Origin: Macrophomina tecta
Taxonomy: Eukaryota; Ascomycota; Dothideomycetes; Botryosphaeriales; Botryosphaeriaceae
Direction: 5' to 3'
Length of the DNA: 64,000 nt
Assembly: GCA_024180945.1 (NCBI GenBank)
Contig: JAKSGN010000007.1
Span: forward strand, 2,232,001 to 2,296,000
A program made the position numbers and the translations under genes. The notes below the pieces were generated by a model, which ran no database searches, was not told the origin of the DNA, and worked only from the letters and a program-made list of their open reading frames with translations. Positions 9,684-20,258 of the stretch are shown in pieces; position 1 is the first letter of the stretch; each line of letters opens with the position of its first letter.

Positions 9684-12600
9684 TTAGAAAATATCCTCGC
9701 ATCCCTCCCACTGGCCCTCACCCTTAGCCACCTTCTCCCTCATCTTCCAGTATTCGCCATTGAACTTCCAGTACTCCTCACCAGTGACCTCATCAACCTC
9801 TTTGGAAAACCAGTGCGGGTGGAATTCCTCTCCATTGGCTTCGCGTTCCCGCCTCTTCGCACGCTGCTTCTCCTCAACGCGGTTCTTCTCCGTGGCGGCA
9901 AAGTCGTATTCGCCATCCTCCATTGCCCTTTGATCCGGCCTGAGACGCGTATCGGTGGGTGCAAGAATAGGCTTGAGACGATCCGGCAAGGCGTTCACGG
10001 TAAGAACGAAGGGTGTGAGGTTGAAAGGGATTCCAGTAGGACGCTCATGGCACTGCCAGACAAGGGTTGCTTGCTTGTCCTTACCACCAACATTGTCTGA
10101 ATCTTCGTAGCCGGGCGTCAAGCGGGCGTAAATTTTGTCATTCCAGCGCCCACCAATGCTCCAGCGGGTCTGACCATCAGCAGCAACAACCTTTCCAGCG
10201 ACCTGATAGGCAGAAGACGCCTTCCACCCCCGGGGTTTGAAGTCCAGAAGGCAAACTTCACCGGTGGTGTGGTTTTTGATCTCCATCAGGCCGTAGTTGT
10301 CAACGGTAGGGTTTCCAGTAATGATGCCAATAACAGACGAAGTGACCTTCTTCCACGTGTAGAGCTCTTCGCCTCCAGAAGCCGGACGCAGACGGAGGAA
10401 CCAAGTGCCTAACGGGTTGATATCGAAAGACTTGCCATAGAACTTGGACTTGACGGCCGATTCACCCTGGATTAACGGTTAGCAGTCTCCCGCAGCGAAG
10501 GGTGAAGTATTTTCTCTCACATAATAATCCCACTTAGCCGACTCTGCCCATGCAGCGCCAATCGGTGGGTGGTGGCTGACTTGTTCAACGAAGAATCGGA
10601 AGCCCTTGTCCGGACGGCAGTACTCGAACGTCTCACCCAAGAGCGGGTTGAATGGCTTGGCGACACGACCGATGGTTGAAGCATACTCACTTGCCGCAAA
10701 GGCAGCAACATAGACCATGCGTTCGCAGGAATCGTGACGTTCCGCGGCGGTGTCCAGCAAGTCCACATACTCCATATCTTCGGCGACACGCTGCAGAAGA
10801 GAGGTGGGCTCATTAAATGACACTGGCAGGGTCATCTTCGTCATATCCTTTCCGATCATAGATTTCAGAATACCCTATTGGTGGTTAGCTACCACAATCG
10901 GAGCCGTGCTTGGGAGGGACAGCGTACCCATAGCGAAATCTTAGGACGGTTGTCATCATCGAGTTTTAGGCGTGTGCGAACAGGATCTTCGTAGCCTATG
11001 AAGGACGGTACAATCTCTGCGGCCTTGGCTTCTTGGAGATCCATGGTAGGTGGCTTCTCCGAGGTTTCCTGCGGCAGCGGGGAAGTAACAGGCAGTTCCT
11101 CCATGACTTCCACCTCACCTTCCTGAATAGCATCAAAAAACTCATCATCGTCTGATTCCGAATCGGACAGCTCAGCAAGCTCAGCAAGATTGGGCTTGTT
11201 AGTAGTGCTATCCTTGCGACGCGCGACAGTCTCATCAGCGCCCACAGGCTCGTCCTCTTCATGAATAGCTACAGTCTCGGCGATTGCATTTTTCGCTTGA
11301 GCAGTCTCGCCGCTCTGCAGCCCTTGCAAGGCATCACGGAGTGCCTTCTTGGTGCGCTTCCGCTTGTCTTCGGACTCTCCGATCCGGTTCTCGAGCTCTT
11401 CTTGCTCTTTTGCAACCTTGGCCATGCTCTCTTCCCACATCCGGCGAACGTTGGCCTCTCTGTCGAGCCTATACTGCCAGTACGCATCACGATCCCGAGC
11501 AATACGGAACAAGTCGCCTACGAGACCCTTGAGACTGCTTACAGCTCCCTCATAGGACGTGATCGCCTGAGTCGCTGCGGGGTCTGAAATGGGCATGGAT
11601 GGATTCTTAGCCTTCTCTGCCTGCAGCGCAGCGGAGACTTGCGCGAGGAGATCTAGCTGCAACTTGACGGATTGGGCAGTGATGTTGAAGGCATCCTTGC
11701 TGACAGGTTGCGCTTTGTCACTGCTCACGTCATCGCCATAATCGTCTTCGTCATCCAGGTCGCCGATGGATTTGCCAGTACGGCTTTCGAACCTGCTCAC
11801 CTCCTCACCTCCTAGGCTGGCGTCATAAGTGCTATTTCCAAGTTCGTCTTCCTCGCCGGTGCTCGCACCGGTACGCGACCCGGCCGGGGGAACTAAGGTG
11901 CCACTGCTGGCGGGACTAAACACCGAGTTTCTACCGTTCGGTCGGGAACTAGCAGTGCTGCCAGTGTCGCCTTCCTTCGTGGCCTGTTCGACCTTGGCTT
12001 GGCGGAGTGCTTCGGTTTCGCGGGTTTGTCGCTTCTCCTCTTCGCGCGCCTCGTCTTTGCTCCATTGAATAGCGTTGTTCAGTGCCCAAAACCAGCGCTT
12101 GGCCTCTACCTGATGGTTTGCCTTCAAGTGGTACTTGACGGAGGACTTCCCGTGAATTTCAAAACGCAGCTTATCCTGAGGATCCATGTGGAGTTTGGCA
12201 ATCCTCATGTTAATAGCGCCGCGGCAAGCGGAGCCAATGTCATCTGCACCTATCAGCTGCGGCACATTGTTTGCTGAATAATTTCCAGACTTACCTTGGT
12301 GCTTGTAGTAACTGAGCACACCATCTTCCAAAACGAACCATCTCAGCTTGTAGCCACCGGTATAATTTGTCCACTTCTTGAGGTAGCCCTTCATCTCGCG
12401 GCTCTCCTTCGAGCCCAGAGCAACCTCGGCTGAAGCTGGTCCAGCAGCTTGTGCAGCGGCACCGAGAATGGTCTTCTCCTGAATGCCCCGCTGAGCCGCT
12501 GCGGCGGCAGGAGACTTCTTCAGGATAGCCTTGGTCTTGTCATCCTTCGTGACCTCATGAGGAAGCTTGCCCTTCCTGTCGCGGCGGAAGGGGTCTGCAC

Positions 12601-13696
12601 CGTTCAGAAGCAGGAGCTGGCACAGCTGAGTGTCCTTTTTTCGCGCCGCCTCGTGGAGCAAGGTACCACCCGTCTCAACGGTCGCAGGGTCTGTTGCAAG
12701 CTCAGGACCGTTGACATCAAGGGTAGTTTGAACTCGAGCGTCGGTCAAGACGGCTTCCAGACCCTTGTAATCCTCCTTGAGCGCCAGCTCCTGAATCTTC
12801 TTGACGTTTGTATCGATGAAAATAGACCGGGTCAGCTGCAATTGCTGGAAGATATCGGGTGTGCGGGCGAGGTCAAGCGGAGTCTGGCCTTGGTAGTTGG
12901 TCAAAGAGTCATTGATGCCGTTCTGCTCGAGCAGCATCCGCACGACCGGCGCACGACCTAGCTGAGCGGCTAGATGAAGAGGTGTGTTGCCGTCCCTGTC
13001 CCTCCCGTTCAAGTCAATGCCAGCGCCTACATTGGAAAGGATGAATTCAATGACAGGTAGCTCGGCGCATTGGATCGCGAGGTGCAGTATTGTGGTTCCC
13101 TCCAAGCGCACGCCCGAGAGGGAAGCTATCGACGAGGTGCTCTGCCTCGCGCCGCTCTGGGTCGACGCCTCCTCTCGTATCGCCTTGGAGATGGCAGCAG
13201 TGTCGCCATTGCGCAGGGCCTCGAAAATGCGGAAAAGGCGCACCGACTGCTCAATTGACGCAGCTTTGGTGGTGGGAGAGGAAGGCGACTGGGCGGCGTA
13301 GGGCGGGGACAGGGCGTCGGAAGAGGGAGCGTTGGAGTTGGACATGGTGGTGGACAGGTGCGGACGGTGGCGCGGGCCCTGGACGCTTGTTCGCGAAGCG
13401 TGCACGGAGGAGGACGGCGGCGGAGGCGAAGTGACGGAGGTTTGCGACGATGCCGGGCTGGAGTCTTCGTCGGAGTTCACGGCAGCATCCTGCTTGTTCG
13501 ACGAGACGCGCTGCAGGAGCGACCTCACCGAGGATTTGTTCCTCTTGTGGGAGCTAGTACTGAGGGCGATGGCACACGTCAGCGGCGACGGCAGCACGGG
13601 AAGGTGGGCTTGGGGGCTGAGGTGAGAGGCGTCCCGGCGTGGTTGTTGCACAGCACACGGCGGGCGACAATGGGCGGGCGAACGTTACCTCTCCAT
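9684..13696 (-). CDS. oxysterol-binding protein, ankyrin-PH-ORD type (Osh1/Osh2-like)
   Basis: Sterol/phosphoinositide transfer protein acting at membrane contact sites. Exons 13696-13689, 13559-12295, 12243-10928, 10874-10521 and 10466-9684 give 1241 aa. Order: ankyrin repeats ([35 protein letters not shown]), PH domain ([33 protein letters not shown]...), coiled coil, an acidic stretch with EFFDAIQ resembling an FFAT motif for VAP binding, and a C-terminal lipid-binding domain with the signature EQVSHHPP. The first coding exon is only 8 nt (ATG GAG AG) joined over intron 13560-13688; without that splice an alternative in-frame ATG at 13651 exists. Intron 12244-12294 inside the PH domain is 51 nt, in frame and stop-free; removing it restores the [15 protein letters not shown] pattern expected for this PH domain. 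Confidence 0.92.
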
Positions 13697-14340
13697 GGCC
13701 AGCGTCGGGATCCAGGGCGCTGCGGCGGCGGGACAAGAACACGGTGACAGGGGTAGCGGCAGTGCGGATGGCGTAGCGCAAGGCTATTTCTCGTTTGCAG
13801 CGCGCATCAATCTGGGGCAGTCGGAGGCCCGCAGTCTGGACTCGCGAGCAGAGCGAGGGAGGTCACACACGCTGAGCAGGAGTTGTACACGCCTGCGGTG
13901 GTGAATTAGGGAGCACGCACGCACCCACCACGCACACGCTCTGCCACTGTCGCGGGGATGCAGTCGCTGCGTCACTGCGCTACAGGGGTTGGGCTGCGCC
14001 CACAAGAGCTTGCCCGTACGCGGCTAGGCCAGTGCCCATTGCCACGAGTGAGACGAGCGAGAGGGCGCCGCAGAGATCACCGCAATCACACTGCCTGGCC
14101 TCACAGCAGACGCCAGCTCCGTCCTTCGTCTGTCGCCCGCGCCCGACTGCCTGATGCAATTGGCACTAGCTGCTGCTGTTAACGCCTCCGTTCCACCACA
14201 ACTACGCCTTGTCGTCCGGCATTATCAGCACCTTGTCTTACTTTCTCTGGCCGCCAAGAAAACATGGTGCGCCGCGTTAGTCTGTACATCGTCTAATAGT
14301 ACACCCACGGCAACCAGCAGTGGCCCGGTCCATCAGCCGT
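13697..14340. promoter_or_regulatory. promoter region of the oxysterol-binding protein gene
   Basis: 644 bp between the ATP12 stop and the Osh-like start, both on the minus strand. No convincing gene; probably promoter and leader of the Osh-like gene plus the ATP12 3' region. Confidence 0.45.
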
Positions 14341-15496
14341 CTACCCGTTGACCAGTAATACCACGCTGCCGAGCTGTCGCCGCAGGTCCTCCTTGTCTAC
14401 GTCATGCGTGTCCTCAACCTCTCCCCACATTCCCGTCTGCCAGCTTACTTCCAAGCTGCTGGCTTCTGCTGCTTCTTCAATCCCGAATCGGCGTTGATCT
14501 GGCTGGTTTTCGCGGATATGGGCAAATTCAGAGCTCCATTCCGCCAGCAAACGTGCAGCCACAAGCAAACTCTTGCTCGCAAGGACGCCACGCTCAATAC
14601 CAGCGAGCTCCCATGCAGGCAAAGCCGAGAGCCACCCTTTGACAACGTCAACTGTGTTTGGCGGCTGCGGCACGGGGAGAATGCTGTCAGGCTCCAAGAT
14701 AGGCTTTATCTCCACACCTGGCCAGAGCTTGGTCGTGAGGAAGTTGATTATGGGCTGCGCCGTCCGCATCTGGACCTGGCGCAGTGTTTCTGCGCCCTCG
14801 CCCAAATCCTTGGCCTCGTGAATGTTCTTCTCGGGGGCCCAGCACAACAGGGTATCTGTGGTCAGGTAGTTCATCAGCATCTTCACGATGCTGTCCCGGA
14901 TGCTCGAATCGCCCGAGGCATCTGCAGCCTGTATATCAATGGCGCGCGACGTCAACGAGGTCAGAGGAATGTAGTGCTGCTTGAGGGCCTGCTGCGCATT
15001 CAGCAGAAGGTCCCATTCCAGGGCAATGGCAGCCGCGAGCTGCTGCTTGTTCGGAGGGATCGTGAGGACGTTTTTCGAGGCCGTCCGCACCGGCCGCGAA
15101 TCGAGAAGGACCTGGTGGCCGTCTGCAAATTCAAAGCTCAGCAACTGCCATTGGCACCACGCTGGAACAGACCGCCCTACCTGGTGTTTGCTTGACATGG
15201 ACCTCGCGCCAGAAGCGCTTCTGCAACGCGCTGCCGGGCTTTGAGGGATTGGCTTTGGCGTTACGACTCTGCTGGAAGAGCTCGGCCTGCTGGCGTTTCC
15301 TCGCGATACGGCCCTCGGCAGTCGAAGCTGCTGGCTTCGGCGGGTCGGGCGGCGGGCCTGGAGCGGTGGGGTGCGGCAGCGGAGTTGCTGGCTTGGGCGG
15401 CGAGCTGTGCAACCAGCGGCACGCAGCGGAGTAGCGCACCGCAGGACGCAGCATGCGCGGACTCGCGCGGGCGGCAGTGGCGGGGATGGGCGACAT
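14341..15496 (-). CDS. ATP12: mitochondrial F1-ATPase assembly chaperone Atp12
   Basis: Chaperone that binds the F1 alpha subunit during ATP synthase assembly in the mitochondrial matrix. Exons 15496-15181 and 15122-14341 (intron 15123-15180, GTAGGG...TTTGCAG, phase 1) give 365 aa. The N-terminus is rich in Arg, Ala and Ser without acidic residues, as expected of a presequence. Then come FWREVHVKQTPDGHQVLLDSRPVRT across the splice, VLTIPPNKQQLAAAIALEWD and the LTSLTSRAID and DTLLCWAPE blocks, all typical for Atp12. The intronless frame running upstream past 15496 adds only unconvincing sequence. Divergent from the Zn2Cys6 regulator. Confidence 0.93.
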
Positions 15497-16070
15497 GGCG
15501 GAAGGTGATGGTGGCGTGGGTGGAGGCGAGGTCGGGATGGAAATTCACTGGAGTTGGCCTGTGCATGGATCCTCTGATCAGCCCTGGAGTCGGGGTGCCG
15601 CTTGCAGGCTGCAGGATGTGGAGGAGAGGCCGCGGGCCCGGGGCGATCACGAACCGAGCCAGGCCTTCTCCGCTTGTTGGCCGCGAGGCTGGACGTGACC
15701 ACTGCGAATGCCAGGCCAGCGCAAACCTCCGCGCCTCTGCCCTCTACCACTCGCCAGGCGCCATGCCTCTCCCAGCTCCCAGCCCACAAGCTGTGCTCTC
15801 CAACATTGCTGCCGCTACGCACACGCACGTCGACTACGGGTGCTACACGCCAGAGAATTAGCTGCGTGCTGCCCCAGTCTGCGCGCGCCGCCTTCCGGGA
15901 CCCTGCCATTGCGCCCACAGCTCTCGGGCGCCGTTATCTGCGCGTGATACTACTAAAGCTGTCAGGACTCGCGTCCCCGCCGTCCGCTGTACTCCTCCTT
16001 GGCGATCTTCCATGCCGTTGCCGCGTCGAAGCACTCAACAATCCGAGGCCCAGGACCCTTCCCTCCCCGC
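15497..16070. promoter_or_regulatory. divergent promoter ATP12 / Zn2Cys6 regulator
   Basis: 574 bp shared upstream region. GC-rich, no perfect TATA box noted, no separate gene recognised. Confidence 0.5.
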
Positions 16071-19000
16071 ATGGCCACTATGGCTCCAGACGCCTCTGCC
16101 GGCCAAGCCCTGCCGCAGCCAAAGGCCATCCGCTTCGTCACTAACAACGATGGCCCGTATGCAAAGAGGAGGAGGATAAATTCTGCATGCCTGACTTGCA
16201 GGCGCCGCAAGACACGCTGCTCGGGCGAGCGCCCCGCTTGCGAAACCTGCGTCAAGAACAACCACCCTTGCGGTGGTTACGGCCCCGACGCGGACCAGGG
16301 AAAGGATAGCTCAGCATCCAGCACAGCTGGTGATCAATCCGAAAGGCGAGCGAGCTTCGCTTCGAACACTGACAAACGGGCGTCCACGTCCTCGTCTCAG
16401 CAAAAGCCGCAGCAGCAGCAGCAGCAGCAGCCAAAAGGCGTGAGGGCAGCGCGCCCTCCGCTGAACCACGCAACATCCAATGACTCCACCGTAATAGATC
16501 CCGCTCTGGAGGCTAGTACCAGTGGTCCAGCGAGCGCAGGCGCGGATGACGCAAGCCAGTCTTCAAGTAATCTCCTCACATCAAATGGTTCGGCATTTCA
16601 TCTGCTAATGAACAATTAGGTCGTTTCTCCTTGAGCCTGAGTATTCGAAATCGCATGCCCTACTTCCGCTATTTCGGCCCGACGGCGATCATGCCGGGGT
16701 TCAAGCAGATGGTGGTCAAAGTAAAAGGCAAGCAGCACAGCACAGCGGGAACATCAACAACTGATGGTGAGTGGACTCCCCCAGAGGTGAGAATATTTAT
16801 TCACGGAAGTATCAAGGCCTTCAATCTCCCTCTGCTACAGCAGCTTCGCTTGGTCGCGTGACCTCGCAACAGTCCACAGCAGAAAACGCTACTCCCGTCG
16901 AGATACCTATATACGATGCCTCCTCTGTCCCTCCGCCGCCCCTGATAACCCATCTGTGCAAGGTCTTCTTCACGCACTTGGGCTGCAACTTCCCTTTTTT
17001 GCAAGAGGAACGGTTCATGCGCGATCTGGAAGAAAAGCAAGTCGACGCCATCCTGGTCGACTCGGTCTGTGCGCTAGCTGCCCGCTTCTCTACCGACCCC
17101 CTGTTTGTTGGATCGCGACAATCTGAAGGAGATACGGAGCAAGACGAAACACCCCCATCGGAGTATGGCAACTTGTTTGCGCAGCGGGCCAAGTCTGCCA
17201 TCGCCGACACTTTTGCGTGCCCAAGTGTGGCAGTCGTCCAAGCTGCTTTACTGCTTGCCTACGATGAATTCGGCGCCAGCCGCGACTCTGGACTTTGGAT
17301 GTACCTTGGAATTGCGATACGGATGGCCCAGGATCTGGGTATGCAGACCTTGCAAGGTCTGAAGTACGAGGGACGAGATGGACCGACGCCCGAAAGCGTC
17401 AAGTTGGGTTCTTCTTCTAGAAGAAGAGATGATGCTCAGCCGAGTCGCAGCACAGCTTCATCTCCAGAAGGAGCCGATCCGAAGGCTGTCGCAGAGCAGA
17501 GAGCCGTAGAGCGTGAAAGAATCGACACATTCTGGGCAGTCTTTTTCCTCGATCGAGTTGTTTCATCTGGAACAGGACGACCCGTGTCTCTGAGAGACAG
17601 AGACATCGAAATATCTTTTCCCTCGCTCGACAGTGTGGATCCTTCAACCAGCTGGCCGGTGCCTTTCCCTGCCTTGATTCGGGTAATTCACCTTTACGGC
17701 CGGGTAACGGACCTTTTGAACGGGATTAAAGAAGTTTCTCACGTTACCCAAGACGTGATTAGACGCCTTGCGTCCATGGAAAGCCTCTTAACTGATATCT
17801 ACCAAAACCTATCGTCCCGTTTGCATTTCAATGTCCTTAACTTTCAACACTACCTCAAGAATGGTCAAGGAACAAACTTTATCCTTCTTCATTTCTGGTT
17901 CCATACCCTCATAGTTCTGCTTCACCAGCCTACTCTTCTCAAAACGTTCGAGGGCGGCATTCAGCAGCTTTTACCGAACAGCCATGAACTATCCATGTCT
18001 TCTGCCAAAACTATTGCCGACATCCTCGCCTTTGCAGAATTGGCTGACGCGAAAGCCGGTCTCGGAAATCCTTTCACTAGGTACATCGCAATCACCAAAG
18101 CTGCGCTATGAAACTAATGTGTACTAGTCAACCAATCTACATCGCGGCCTGTGCTTTCTTGAAAGAGACTGCAATGCAATCCGCTTCATCTAATCCTCAT
18201 TCAAGACAGGGGTCTCCTCCGCCCAATGGTCGAGGTCATGAAAATAGTCAAGAGGACAGCGTACAAGGACCCTCAGATACCGAGGGGAATGGTTTTCGCA
18301 GCCGCCCTGATTTGAGAGATGGAAGATCTCAATCTGTGACTGCAGATAAGCAGATGGCGAAGCATACCCTCCTTGCTACTGCCGCCAACCAAAACTACCA
18401 ACGATGCTACCGAGCGTTGCAGTCGCTCGAAACTTACTGGGCGGGCGTCAAGTACATCTTGACTGTCTTGGACCAAAAAGCGAAGGGGGTTGGCGATCCG
18501 CTTTTGTATACAAGAGAGGAAATGGAATGTGCACTGGAAGTGCCGCGCCCGGAACCCACATTCGACACGCCAGGTTGGCGGCGCAAACTCTCGTGGGGAG
18601 CATATATTGGTCCTCACAATAGTTCTGAAAAAGACCAGGGCCCTGTTGCGGCGCTCAAGAGCAGCAGAGGCCCTAACTTTGGTATTCCAGGATCTCCCAT
18701 GGCGGATCCAACTTCGGGTAAGTTCTGGGCCGATTCCAAGGGTCAAAAATCGGCTAACGAAGATTCGAGCAGCTATCGGCTGGTCCCTGACCGGCACCAT
18801 GAACTCGCCAAGCACAAGTCTGGCCGTCCTCTACCCAACCGAGAGTCGTGAAGGCGTGTTGCGCCGTCCTCAAGACGGCAGCATAACTGCATCAATTTCC
18901 TCAGTAATGGCGCAGGGGGGGCCGACGTCACCGCAACAGCAACGTAGCAGTATCCTCACCGCGCAGTCGTCCAACATGGGGTCACCGCTGCCCCGGTTTC

Positions 19001-19497
19001 CCAACAACACCCAAATCTTCGGCCAGCCCAACTCCACGCCCAGCAGCATGCAGCCACCTCCCCCGCCAGCCAGCTCGTCCGGTTTCATTTCCGATCCGGC
19101 CTTAGTATCCGACGCCGACCTCCTCCTCAACCTCCACTCTCCCTACTCCACCGGCTCCTCGCCCGCGGGGCGTCCGCCCCCTGGTGGCTCCGCAGCATCT
19201 GCCATCAACCCGCACTCTCCTTCAGGGCCGTACCCGAGCCAAGGCTCGCACGCTCTCGGCGCAGCGGCTGCAGGCATGTCAGGTGGCCCACCGCATGTAG
19301 GGCCCATTCCATTCGGTGATATGATGATCGAAAGTCAGGATATCGATATGAGCGCGCTTGGCGACAATATGGTGAATTGGCTCGAGTGGTTGCCTCACGA
19401 GAATTTCTCCTTCCTCGACCCGTCGACCGGCGCCGCGACGACAGCAGATAGGCGCGTTCCTGGGCAGGGGCCACAGCCCGGGCAAGGGGAAGAGTAG
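16071..19497 (+). CDS. Zn2Cys6 transcription factor with fungal-specific middle domain
   Basis: Nuclear DNA-binding regulator. Five exons (16071-16566, 16620-16766, 16841-18080, 18128-18717, 18773-19497) give 1065 aa; introns 47-74 nt, several with CTAAY-type branch points (for example TGCTAATG before 16619 and GGCTAACG before 18772). The binuclear cluster has Cys at residues 40, 43, 50, 57, 60 and 67 (CLTCRRRKTRC...), preceded by a basic AKRRR. A Gln tract follows, then PYFRYFGPTAIMPGFKQMVV, then the fungal-specific transcription factor domain (LITHLCKVFFTHLGCNFPFL, GLWMYLGIAIRMAQDLGM, DTFWAVFFLDRVVSSGTGRPVSL). The C-terminal third is Pro/Ser/Gly-rich and ends with a short acidic and aromatic segment that may activate. 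Target genes unknown; the neighbours ATP12 and SPT20 give no pathway hint. Confidence 0.9.
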
Positions 19498-20258
19498 ACG
19501 TGGTGGGAGGTGATATACCACTTTGTGATGGTTCTCTCCTGTGCAGTATCGTAGTCAGATACACATAGGCCGCCGACTTGTAAACCTAGCAGGAGGCCTA
19601 AGCCTATTTCCTTGAAATCTTGGCCCTAATTGCTGGACTGCTCTGTCCAGGCAGGCAATGGGAGGATGAAACGGACCTGACTGTTATGCTTTCAAAACGA
19701 GTTTTAGATGAACCAAGCTTCGTATGTTTTATGGTACTAGGGAGGAAAAATCACAAAAAAAGGCGACGGTGTACAGGGCTTTCACGTACTGAGGCTTCCT
19801 TTTCCTTTCATGATTCCCTTTTCAGTTGCTTGCTCATTTTATCCCTTTGCATTTCCAGCATTACTGTACTATAGATGGGATACATCCTCATCTCCCCAAT
19901 CCAAGCGCTCTTGGATCTTAATGCATTGTCATCGAGTGGACGTATCAAATTCATGATGTGGCAACCAATAACTAGCCAACATGCTTGCACGGAGATGTAC
20001 AGCTTCATTAAAATCGATGCGTGCATGCTCAGTTGGGAAAGTGGATTGACCCACGGAGACTAGCATCGAAAGTGATCGAGACAGTAACGCCAATCGCTAT
20101 GCGAAGGAAAAGAGACCCTTCAAGTTGTACCCGGAGACCCCACGATAAAACACCATCCTATGTTTCAGAAAGAACCCCCTTTGAAGAAACGCCACTATTA
20201 TCAAGTTCAGAGAACCGTGGAGGCCAACTCTCGACGACCTCACAGCCGACTGCCTCAC
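19498..20258. other. convergent intergenic: regulator / SPT20
   Basis: Joint 3' region of two convergent genes. AT-richer than the surroundings, no coding signal recognised. Confidence 0.5.

Noticed and set aside
15497..15918. N-terminal extension of ATP12 in an unspliced frame
   Set aside because: The conserved N-terminus lies in another frame joined by a good intron, giving the normal Atp12 length and a mitochondrial presequence.
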